NCBI GenBank assembly: GCA_002429385.1
Contig: DIZL01000008.1
Span: 1 to 15,723 of the forward strand
Origin: Prolixibacteraceae bacterium UBA6029
Lineage (GTDB): Bacteria; Bacteroidota; Bacteroidia; Bacteroidales; Prolixibacteraceae
Direction: 5' to 3'
DNA: 15,723 nucleotides
Part shown: positions 6,725 to 12,573 of the stretch, one piece after another
How positions within the stretch are numbered: the first letter of the stretch is position 1
Layout: the number at the start of each line of letters is the position of its first letter
Notes under the pieces: model-generated
Databases searched by the model: none
Told to the model about the DNA's origin: nothing
Seen by the model: the letters and a program-made list of their open reading frames with translations, nothing else
Program-made: the position numbers and the translations under genes

Positions 6725-7752
6725 AAATATCACCTTTTATCCTTCGGAAATCAAAGAATGCACTATTTTTTATGTTGCTATTCTTTTCTTCGATATGCCT
6801 CAAAGCTGAATCAAAAAAAGACACTCTGGTGAACAAGGCCTGGCGCGATACAGTTCGCCTTCAGAAGGCTCAGATTGTCGATCTGGATGAAAATAATACT
6901 GCGCTCTACTTTCGGCCAAAGCCTTTTCAGTTTGCTAAAAATGTGCCTTTAGACCTCTATCAGTTAGGTAAAACAACCTTTTCCAAAAGTAATCTGCCTA
7001 AGCTTGGAGCAATTCTGGCTGGTACTGCCGTTCTTATGGTTTTCGATCAAAAGATTACCGATGCAGCCCAGCAATTTGGCCGTTATATCAATCTGGACCC
7101 GACTCACAAATTTACACGTGTAGAAGTCTTTAAAATGCCTCTAATCGATCTACCCGGAAACCTCAATGGAGCCTTTTATTTTCTTGGTGAAGGCTGGCCA
7201 AGCATAATGATTGCAGGTGGTTTTTACAGTTATGGCCTGGCGACAAATGACTATCGTGCCCTTCAAACCACCTCTCAATTAACTGAAATGTTTTTCACCC
7301 TGGCAATAACCACACAAGTTTTAAAACGTATTTCGGGTCGTGAAAGTCCGTTCGTGGCAACAGCTCCCGGAGGAAAATGGCATCCTCTTCAAAGCCCATC
7401 CAATTATCAGAAAAATGTGGCTGAAAGCGATGCTTTTCCTTCAGGTCATTTGGCAACTGCAATGGCTACAATAACAATACTTGCAGGTAATTATCCAGAC
7501 AATAAATACATCAAACCAGTGGGTTATTCACTCATGGGCCTTCTTGGCTTTGCAATGCTCAACAATGGCGTCCACTGGATCAGTGATTACCCCCTGGCAA
7601 TTGCAATTGGTTATACCTGCGGAAAAATTGCACTTTCACGTGGCCGACAAATCATTCCCAAATTAAGTACTGATCATGGCGCTTCATCCACCCTTATGCC
7701 GGCCTTTATTGGTACAGGCGGAATTGGATTGCGCTATCAGGCAACTTTTTAG
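6721..7752 (+). CDS. Exported PAP2-family phosphatase
   Basis: A 343-residue type 2 phosphatidic-acid-phosphatase (PAP2) protein with an N-terminal signal sequence (basic K10-S-K, hydrophobic 14-28, cleavage probably near residue 30). The acid-phosphatase motifs are present but divergent: K202-R-I-S-G-R207-E-S-P (motif 1, with a short K-to-R gap), P-S-G-H243 (motif 2) and H285-W-I-S-D289 (motif 3, probable nucleophile H285). The Ser-Arg that normally opens motif 3 is replaced by Ala-Met (278-279). Substrates in this family include undecaprenyl pyrophosphate, phosphatidylglycerol phosphate and lipid A phosphates; none can be chosen from sequence. Hydrophobic stretches around 95-108, 185-200, 245-256 and 267-282 suggest membrane association, though the long polar N-terminal part (30-95) is unlike simple PAP2 enzymes. 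Last gene of the operon, translationally coupled to the DUF535 gene and followed by a strong terminator. Confidence 0.85.
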   Translation: MKISPFILRKSKNALFFMLLFFSSICLKAESKKDTLVNKAWRDTVRLQKAQIVDLDENNTALYFRPKPFQFAKNVPLDLYQLGKTTFSKSNLPKLGAILAGTAVLMVFDQKITDAAQQFGRYINLDPTHKFTRVEVFKMPLIDLPGNLNGAFYFLGEGWPSIMIAGGFYSYGLATNDYRALQTTSQLTEMFFTLAITTQVLKRISGRESPFVATAPGGKWHPLQSPSNYQKNVAESDAFPSGHLATAMATITILAGNYPDNKYIKPVGYSLMGLLGFAMLNNGVHWISDYPLAIAIGYTCGKIALSRGRQIIPKLSTDHGASSTLMPAFIGTGGIGLRYQATF

Positions 7753-7772
7753 ATTATAAAACTATACAAAGC

Positions 7773-7808
7773 ACAAACCTTCGGAATTATATTTTTCCGA
7801 AGGTTTGT
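7773..7808. terminator. Bidirectional terminator between convergent operons
   Basis: The arms ACAAACCTTCGGAA (7773-7786) and TTCCGAAGGTTTGT (7795-7808) are perfectly complementary over 14 bp with an 8-nt loop. It is followed by a short T-run on the plus side and lies 21 bp after the PAP2 stop and 14 bp after the TerC stop (minus). It serves both operons. Confidence 0.85.
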
Positions 7809-7821
7809 ACTTTTAATTCCT

Positions 7822-8871
7822 TCAATTAGACAGTTTTTCCTTCTCAGGGAATAGCGCTGAAATAACAACACATGAAATTATGGTTACAGCGATAAAGTAT
7901 AATGAATAAGATGATTTGAAGCCAATCTCATCAAGCCAGGTATGGGCAAGCAATTTCAAGCCTACAAATATGAGTAGAATACTGACCCCAACATTCAGGA
8001 ACCTGAACTTATCAACCATATTGGCCAAAAGGAAGAAGAGCGAGCGAAGTCCGATAATTGCAAAGATATTGGAGAAGAATACGACATAAGGATCGATGGA
8101 AACCGAAAATACTGCTGGAATCGAATCCATGGCAAAAATAACATCAGTAAATTCGACCAATACCAATACCAGCATAAGCGGTGTAAAAAATACTTTACCA
8201 TGATAGTTCAGTGCGAACTGGTCACCATGATATTCCTTCAATATATTGAAATATTTGGAGAGAAATTTCACAATTGCGTATTCGTGAGGATCTTTCACTT
8301 CCCCATCTTTCTTGATCAAAATTTTAATGCCCTGAAAGACTAAAAAGGTACCAAATATATAAAGCACCCACGAAAAACGAAGGATCAGGGCTGAACCTGC
8401 AAAAATGAAGGCAAACCGCAAAACGATTGCACCTAAAACGCCCCAGAATAACACCGTCTTATAGTTTTTAAGCGGAACAGAGAACCCCTGCAGCACAAGC
8501 AGAATCACAAATACATTATCGATTGAAAGGGTCTGTTCAATAAAATAACCGGCCAGGTAACTCGTTGCCATGTTATTCCGGTATTCACTTACCTTTCCGG
8601 CAAAGTCAGGCAAGTTAAATTTAAGTTCAGGAGCATATTTAGAGGCAATTGCTGACAATCTTTCAGGTGTGTCAATGCCATGAAGCAAATGTCCGTAAAA
8701 ATACAGGAAAGCATAGAATCCTAGCGCAAGGGAAAACCATACGCTCGACCACACCAATGCTTCCTTGGTGGATACAATGTGTGAATTACGTCCAACAACC
8801 AACAAATCAATCATTAACACAAAAATGATCAGAGTCAGGAATCCACCCATTAAAATATATTCTGTTGGCAT
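7822..8871 (-). CDS. TerC/Alx family integral membrane protein
   Basis: A 349-residue polytopic membrane protein of the TerC family (Alx-like). Family members are linked to tellurite resistance, alkaline response and, more recently, Mn2+ export or metal supply to exported enzymes. Signature acidic motifs: D22 in TM1, E112-Q-T-L-S-I-D-N119 and E240-F-T-D-V-I-F-A-M-D249-S-I-P-A, the intramembrane acidic cluster thought to bind the metal. About nine hydrophobic segments can be counted. A hydrophilic segment of about 45 residues (61-105) separates the early helices from the E-x-x-L-S-x-D-N helix, and a charged cytosolic stretch lies at 186-220. The ATG at 8871 is only 6 bp past the DUF502 stop, so the two are one operon. 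Full length. I leave the symbol empty because alx and terC cannot be separated here. Confidence 0.9.
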   Translation of the reverse strand: MPTEYILMGGFLTLIIFVLMIDLLVVGRNSHIVSTKEALVWSSVWFSLALGFYAFLYFYGHLLHGIDTPERLSAIASKYAPELKFNLPDFAGKVSEYRNNMATSYLAGYFIEQTLSIDNVFVILLVLQGFSVPLKNYKTVLFWGVLGAIVLRFAFIFAGSALILRFSWVLYIFGTFLVFQGIKILIKKDGEVKDPHEYAIVKFLSKYFNILKEYHGDQFALNYHGKVFFTPLMLVLVLVEFTDVIFAMDSIPAVFSVSIDPYVVFFSNIFAIIGLRSLFFLLANMVDKFRFLNVGVSILLIFVGLKLLAHTWLDEIGFKSSYSLYFIAVTIISCVVISALFPEKEKLSN

Positions 8872-8877
8872 TCGCTG

Positions 8878-9447
8878 TTAATTAACTTTAGTTACTCCAC
8901 CCGAGACTATAAACTTCATTACTTCTGAAGGACTTAAATCAACCGTTTTAACTGACTTTTCAGGAACAAAATACAATACACCCGAGAAAGCATAGGATTG
9001 CGGGAAATAAACAGCAACCATATCATGTAATCCAAATTCTTCCAGATTTCGTTCAGTAACAAATCCCAGTTTCCATAAATCATTTTCCTTATTCATACAG
9101 ACAATAACCGGTACATTAAATTTTTTCTCTTTACCTACAAATGCAGTAAACAAATCCTGTATAGAAGTATAAATGACATTTAAAAGTGGTGTACGGGCCA
9201 AAAGTCTTTTGGTAAAATAAATAAAAGGTCGTGCTATAATCGTTTGTCCGATAAGGCCTAATAAAGTGAGAGAAATAAATAGTGTGACAATACCTACTCC
9301 GGGAATATCCAGTTTATAATACTCTTTCAACGGATCTCCAATCAGCCTGTCGGCATATGTGAACATCAGGTAAACCGAATAAAGAGTAACTGCCAGAGGG
9401 CCCAATAATATTAATCCCTGTAGAAAGTACTTAAACAGCCTTTTCAT
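8878..9447 (-). CDS. DUF502 family membrane protein
   Basis: A 189-residue DUF502 protein, a widespread family of unknown function. Two transmembrane helices (about 8-31 and 48-75) flank a short periplasmic loop containing the I-P-G-V-G-I-V signature (48-54). After them come R-T-P-L-L-N-V-I-Y-T-S-I-Q-D (85-98), a soluble beta-rich domain with F-P-Q-S-Y-A-F-S-G (148-156, corresponding to the V-P-T-T-P-x-P-x-S-G motif of relatives), and the terminal M-K-F-I-V-S-G-G signature (177-184). Length is normal. The start is the ATG at 9447. First gene of a two-gene operon with the TerC-like protein, which suggests a shared role in membrane or metal homeostasis (inference). No exact TAnnTTTG box lies upstream; TATCTTTC at 9459-9466 on the minus strand is the nearest. 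Confidence 0.85.
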   Translation of the reverse strand: MKRLFKYFLQGLILLGPLAVTLYSVYLMFTYADRLIGDPLKEYYKLDIPGVGIVTLFISLTLLGLIGQTIIARPFIYFTKRLLARTPLLNVIYTSIQDLFTAFVGKEKKFNVPVIVCMNKENDLWKLGFVTERNLEEFGLHDMVAVYFPQSYAFSGVLYFVPEKSVKTVDLSPSEVMKFIVSGGVTKVN

Positions 9448-9578
9448 CTTTTTTTTCGAAAGATACGACTTTTACTCTTTGTAAAATCATCCTTGGATTG
9501 CCTGTGTACCTAATTAATTGTTTGAAATGAGCTAAACAATCAGGGTGTTTCAATTGTATAAGGTCAAAAATACAAGCG

Positions 9579-10034
9579 ATGAAACGGATTCTAATAATTT
9601 TGCTGATTCTTTCAGCGATAAGTTCAATCGGTCAAGATAAAAACAAGCAAAATAAAGATACTACCATGAAATTCAACGAATTAACTGAATTTGAAAAATC
9701 TGTTATTGAGAGTAAGGGAACTGAAAGACCCTATACAGGCATTTATTATAAAAATAATGAACCCGGTACTTATCTGTGCAAAAAATGCAATGCCCCACTC
9801 TATCGTTCAACAGATAAATTTGATGCCCATTGCGGCTGGCCCAGCTTCGATGATGAAATACCGGGAGCTGTTAAACGAACGACAGATATTGATGGAATGA
9901 GGACTGAAATAACTTGTGCAAAGTGCGGAGCCCATTTGGGTCATGTATTCGTTGGCGAAGGACTTACAGCAAAAAATACAAGGCACTGCGTAAATTCCAT
10001 ATCCCTGAATTTCATTCCTGATTCTAAAAAGTAA
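9579..10034 (+). CDS. msrB: Peptide-methionine (R)-S-oxide reductase MsrB, exported
   Basis: A 151-residue MsrB that reduces methionine-R-sulfoxide in proteins. Zinc-binding cysteines are C67-x-x-C70 and C113-x-x-C116. The catalytic cysteine is C137 in R-H-C-V-N-S, and the substrate pocket shows C-G-W-P-S-F (85-90) and G-H-V-F (121-124). The first 18 residues form a signal peptide (K2-R3, hydrophobic core 4-17, probable cleavage before Q19), with no lipobox cysteine, so the enzyme should be periplasmic. M30 would be an alternative cytosolic start, but the intact signal sequence favours the ATG at 9579. It is monocistronic and diverges from the DUF502-TerC operon. Periplasmic MsrB would repair oxidised envelope proteins, with electrons from a membrane thiol relay not encoded in this window. 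Confidence 0.93.
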   Translation: MKRILIILLILSAISSIGQDKNKQNKDTTMKFNELTEFEKSVIESKGTERPYTGIYYKNNEPGTYLCKKCNAPLYRSTDKFDAHCGWPSFDDEIPGAVKRTTDIDGMRTEITCAKCGAHLGHVFVGEGLTAKNTRHCVNSISLNFIPDSKK

Positions 10035-10471
10035 TAAGTCCTTATTTCCGGGCAAGTTCTTCTCCATGGGCAACTGACAGAACATAACCGTTTCAGAGAA
10101 ACATGGTTTCAGGAGAATCTGATCGCAGATGCGTACCTCTGTGTAGCGGGAAATATTTACTTCTTTTATTAGTTTTTGTATTTCTTATATAACAATATAT
10201 ACTCAAAGAATACAATTTGCAGTTATTATTTCCATCAGGTCCAATTAATCAGTTAGATATTATAAAACATACGACTGAAAAATTACCTCTGAAAGACAGA
10301 TATTTAGAAAGTGTAATTTCTGTTTGTTTTATACACATTAATAAATTCTTAAAATTTCTTAAAAAGAGTTATAAAATAACTATTACATTAGCGTCGTATT
10401 AGAAAATTATTGAAACCTTTTCTCTTTTAACCAATATCTATTTCCGATCGAACTAAACTAAAATTGGAATT
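10035..10471. other. AT-rich intergenic stretch without a convincing gene
   Basis: From the msrB stop to the terminator at 10472. The sequence is very AT-rich after about 10145. A 61-codon frame (10217-10402) has only a TTG start and resembles no family I know. A small hairpin (AACCGTTTC/GAAACATGGTT, 10086-10108) is visible. No tRNA or rRNA was recognised. An unannotated small RNA ending at the terminator below is possible, but no exact TAnnTTTG promoter box is present on the plus strand. Confidence 0.5.
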
Positions 10472-10507
10472 AAGGATTGTCAGGCTCTGATGATCCTTTT
10501 TTATTTT
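10472..10507 (+). terminator. Rho-independent terminator, orphan
   Basis: AAGGAT (10472-10477) pairs with ATCCTT (10493-10498). Two G-T wobble pairs and TCAG/CTGA (10480-10483/10487-10490) continue the stem, a 3-nt loop closes it, and a T-run follows. It sits more than 430 bp past msrB with no gene in between, so it terminates either a long msrB 3' tail or an unannotated transcript. Confidence 0.65.
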
Positions 10508-10650
10508 TATCCCTTTTATCGGATCACGTGATATTGTTGTGGGGAAAGCAAAGTCAATGGTGAGTTTTAAAAAATCTTACTTTTCTATAAAATCTTAGTA
10601 ACTTAGATTAGCCCCCCAGATCCTAATCTTATCTATCTTATAATTACTGG

Positions 10651-10666
10651 TCCCGAGTACTCGGGA
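10651..10666. repeat. Perfect 16-bp palindrome at the apex of the inverted repeat
   Basis: TCCCGAGTACTCGGGA is perfectly self-complementary and lies in the central loop of the large inverted repeat. It shares the TCCCG-n6-CGGGA frame with the palindrome at 10822-10837, consistent with one REP-like family. Confidence 0.7.
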
Positions 10667-10821
10667 TGAGTGATGAAAACAAAATGGGTGTAAAGATTAT
10701 TGATTTTATTTTCATAAGATACATAAGATTAAGGTTGCGGGGCTGATCTACGTTACTAAGATTCTTTCAGAAAAGTAAGATCCTGAAATTTATTCAGGAC
10801 ATACATGAATATTGGTTTTGA

Positions 10822-10837
10822 TCCCGGCTAGCCGGGA
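10822..10837. repeat. Perfect 16-bp palindrome in the right arm
   Basis: TCCCGGCTAGCCGGGA is perfectly self-complementary and abuts the inner edge of the outer right arm. The corresponding point of the left side (after 10544) has no such sequence, so it looks inserted on one side only. Confidence 0.7.
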
Positions 10838-10905
10838 CCCCTCAACAATGTCATGTGATCCCTTTTGTCCATCCCCGATATTACTTATAAAATAGAACGG
10901 ATTAG

Positions 10906-10941
10906 AAAAGGAAAAGCGTCGAAATCGACGCCTTTCCTTTT
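10906..10941. terminator. Terminator-like hairpin downstream of the inverted repeat
   Basis: AAAAGGAAAAGCGTCG (10906-10921) and 10926-10941 form a 16-bp stem with one mismatch and a 4-nt loop, with T-rich sequence on both strands. It could end transcripts coming from either side: from the inverted repeat on plus, or from the DUF3276 gene on minus. Confidence 0.65.
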
Positions 10942-11119
10942 ATTTTAATAAAATCATCAGCTTATAATTATTAACCGGATTATAATGCCGGTTGATACAT
11001 GTTAAGAATATAAGAATTTGCATCAAGATAAAATATCTCTTATAAGTTATACAAAAGATTGAGGAGATTGAAAATAATTTTTCGAATTTCCTTCGGAGAA
11101 GACCGATTCGAACAATAAA
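10942..11119. other. Intergenic stretch before the DUF3276 gene, no gene seen
   Basis: AT-rich sequence with two weak hairpins: AACCGG/CCGGTT around 10974-10994, and TTCGAAT/ATTCGAA (11081-11087 and 11106-11112). The second is just past the DUF3276 stop and might help end its transcript. No frame of note. Confidence 0.4.
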
Positions 11120-11518
11120 TTACGAATTTAAATCATCAAACTCAAGATTGGTATAGTCCTTAGAAAAACTAACCTCTTCGAGAACATTTTCTTCGGATTC
11201 TTTGAAATCATCAGTTTGACTTACGTATTCCTCCTGCTGATTCTGATCAATAAAGGTAATCACCTCCTGTAGTCCTTCATCGAATTTCTCAAAATCTTCT
11301 TTATAAAGAAATATCTTGTGTTTTTCAAAATGAAAGCTTCCATCCTGTTCGAAGCGTTTCTTACTTTCGGTAATTGTCAGATAAAACTCGTCTCTTCTCG
11401 TTGATTTTACATCGAAAAAATAGGTTCTTTTCCCTGCTCTGACAGCAACTGAGTAGATCTCATCCCTGAATTTACTGTCATTCTCAACAATGTCCTCATT
11501 TTTTTCAAAATCTTCCAT
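11120..11518 (-). CDS. DUF3276 / PUR-like DNA- and RNA-binding protein
   Basis: A 132-residue protein of the DUF3276 family, related to eukaryotic Pur-alpha repeats and Borrelia BpuR. The PUR-type domain occupies about residues 19-93: E-I-Y-S-V-A-V-R-A-G-K-R-T-Y-F-F-D-V-K (20-38), then K-S-T-R-R-D-E-F-Y-L-T-I-T-E-S-K-K-R (38-55), the beta-strand pattern used by PUR repeats to bind single-stranded purine-rich nucleic acid. The C-terminal 40 residues are strongly acidic and probably disordered, as in relatives. The start is the ATG at 11518, with a TATATTTG -7 box at 11555-11562. Monocistronic: the upstream folD terminator isolates it. The role (nucleoid or RNA regulation) is inferred from the family only. 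Confidence 0.85.
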   Translation of the reverse strand: MEDFEKNEDIVENDSKFRDEIYSVAVRAGKRTYFFDVKSTRRDEFYLTITESKKRFEQDGSFHFEKHKIFLYKEDFEKFDEGLQEVITFIDQNQQEEYVSQTDDFKESEENVLEEVSFSKDYTNLEFDDLNS

Positions 11519-11554
11519 CTTTCTCTTATTAAGTATATTCCATTCTTACTTCAT

Positions 11555-11562
11555 CAAATATA
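11555..11562 (-). promoter_or_regulatory. -7 promoter box (TATATTTG) for the DUF3276 gene
   Basis: An exact TAnnTTTG match on the minus strand, 36 bp before the ATG at 11518. There is no TTTG at the correct -33 distance. Confidence 0.45.
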
Positions 11563-11632
11563 ATAATAATAATCGAGAAATAATAAAAAAATGTTAACAA
11601 ACACCCTAACATAAAATAAGGATATACAATTT

Positions 11633-11672
11633 CAACAAAAAAAGGACGCCTTTAAGCGCCCTTTTTTTGTTG
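11633..11672 (-). terminator. Terminator of the ffh-folD operon
   Basis: The 17-nt arms 11633-11649 and 11656-11672 pair with one mismatch around a 6-nt loop. They contain a GC core (GGGCGC on minus) flanked by A7/T7 runs, so a T-run follows the core on either strand. It lies 14 bp past the folD stop. Confidence 0.85.
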
Positions 11673-11685
11673 AATGAATATGTTT

Positions 11686-12555
11686 TTATGAATTTTTCTT
11701 CGCTGCCTTCAAGGTATTAAGAAGAAGTGAAACCCGTGTCATTGGTCCAACACCTCCCGGAACAGGAGTAATATACGAACATTTAGGGGCTACTTCGTCA
11801 AATTTTACATCTCCTTTCAGACGAAAGCCTGACTTGGTTTCAGGTGCATTTACGCGTGTGGTACCCACATCAATTACGACAGCGCCTTCCTTAACCATAT
11901 TCGCTTTAATAAATTCAGGCGAACCCAGTGCAGCGATCAGAATATCGGCTTCGGCACATACTTTATCCAGATTTTTAGTCTGGCTGTGAGCAACGGTAAC
12001 GGTTGCATTAACGCTTTTCTGCGACATCAGAATGCTCAAGGGGCGACCTACTATATTACTTCGCCCGACAATGACACAATTCTTTCCTGAAGTAGGAATC
12101 TTATAACGTTTAAGTAATTCAACAATCCCAAATGGAGTAGCCGAAAGGAAAGCGGGCATACCAAGAACAAGGCGACCTACATTTTCAGGATGAAATCCAT
12201 CAACATCCTTTCGTGCATCAATGGCTTCAATGATTTTTTGTTCCGAGATATGTTTAGGCAATGGCAACTGCACGATAAAACCATCCAGATCCTTATCATT
12301 ATTCAGTTCCTCAACCTTTGCCAGTAATTCGGCTTCGGTCACATCGTTTTCGAACCGAACAAGTGTAGATCGGAAACCAACCTCTTCGCAATCTTTTATT
12401 TTAAAAGCAACATAGGTTTCGCTTCCGCCATCATGACCAACCAGAACGGCTGCCAGATGAGGAGCTCTTTTCCCGGAAGAAATGATCAGTTTTACTTCTG
12501 CGGCAATTTCCTTTTTTATCTCGTCAGCTGTCTTTTTTCCGTCAATTAATATCAT
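11686..12555 (-). CDS. folD: Bifunctional methylenetetrahydrofolate dehydrogenase / methenyltetrahydrofolate cyclohydrolase FolD
   Basis: A 289-residue FolD, interconverting 5,10-methylene-THF, 5,10-methenyl-THF and 10-formyl-THF with NADP(H), in the cytosol. Catalytic residues are Y48 and K52 (T-Y-V-A-F-K), Q96 (V-Q-L-P-L-P) and D119 (D-V-D-G-F). NADP-binding motif V-G-R-S-N-I-V-G-R-P (163-172) and the C-terminal signature T-P-V-P-G-G-V-G-P-M-T (263-273) are intact. The start should be the ATG at 12555 (MILIDGKKTADEIKKEI), the family's usual opening; an in-frame TTG at 12573 would add six atypical residues right against the ffh stop. It follows ffh by 18 bp and is cotranscribed with it, ending at the terminator at 11633-11672. 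Confidence 0.95.
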   Translation of the reverse strand: MILIDGKKTADEIKKEIAAEVKLIISSGKRAPHLAAVLVGHDGGSETYVAFKIKDCEEVGFRSTLVRFENDVTEAELLAKVEELNNDKDLDGFIVQLPLPKHISEQKIIEAIDARKDVDGFHPENVGRLVLGMPAFLSATPFGIVELLKRYKIPTSGKNCVIVGRSNIVGRPLSILMSQKSVNATVTVAHSQTKNLDKVCAEADILIAALGSPEFIKANMVKEGAVVIDVGTTRVNAPETKSGFRLKGDVKFDEVAPKCSYITPVPGGVGPMTRVSLLLNTLKAAKKNS

Positions 12556-12573
12556 GTAGAAGATTTTATTCAA

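Larger units (their letters stand above)
10521..10861. repeat. Nested imperfect inverted repeat of about 340 bp
   Basis: Two pairs of arms nest around a 72-nt centre. The outer arms, 10521-10544 and 10838-10861, match at 21 of 24 positions as inverted copies. The inner arms, 10574-10641 and 10714-10781, are 68 nt each and match at roughly 85% with one small gap on either side; key shared words are ATCTTACTTTTCT, AATCTTAGTAAC, AGCCCC and TAATCTTAT-n-TATCTTAT. The right side is longer between the arms because it holds a CCTGAA/TTCAGG hairpin (10782-10798) and a 16-bp palindrome (10822-10837). No coding frame spans it. It could form a very long hairpin in RNA or a cruciform in DNA. Likely identities are a MITE-like element or a composite of extragenic palindromes. 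A 9-bp direct repeat ATCCCTTTT (10509-10517 and 10858-10866) flanks it, but the right copy overlaps the arm. Confidence 0.75.

Noticed and set aside
10217..10402. 61-codon frame on plus in the gene-free stretch
   Set aside because: It has only a TTG start, a Lys/Ile/Leu-rich low-complexity tail, no recognisable family and no promoter or terminator of its own nearby.
10509..10866. ATCCCTTTT direct repeats as a target-site duplication of the inverted repeat
   Set aside because: The right copy overlaps the end of the outer arm and the left copy is 3 bp away from the other arm, so the geometry does not fit a clean insertion. Kept only as a remark.
11081..11112. TTCGAAT/ATTCGAA as a strong terminator of the DUF3276 gene
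   Set aside because: The stem is short and self-complementary within each half, with no proper T-run; noted only as a weak hairpin.
10035..11119. CRISPR array or group II intron in the gene-free kilobase
   Set aside because: No regularly spaced direct repeats, and no reverse transcriptase or domain V-like hairpin; the repeats present are inverted.
12556..12573. TTG extension of FolD
   Set aside because: The added residues are not part of the FolD fold, and the extension would start exactly at the ffh stop; the ATG at 12555 matches family starts.
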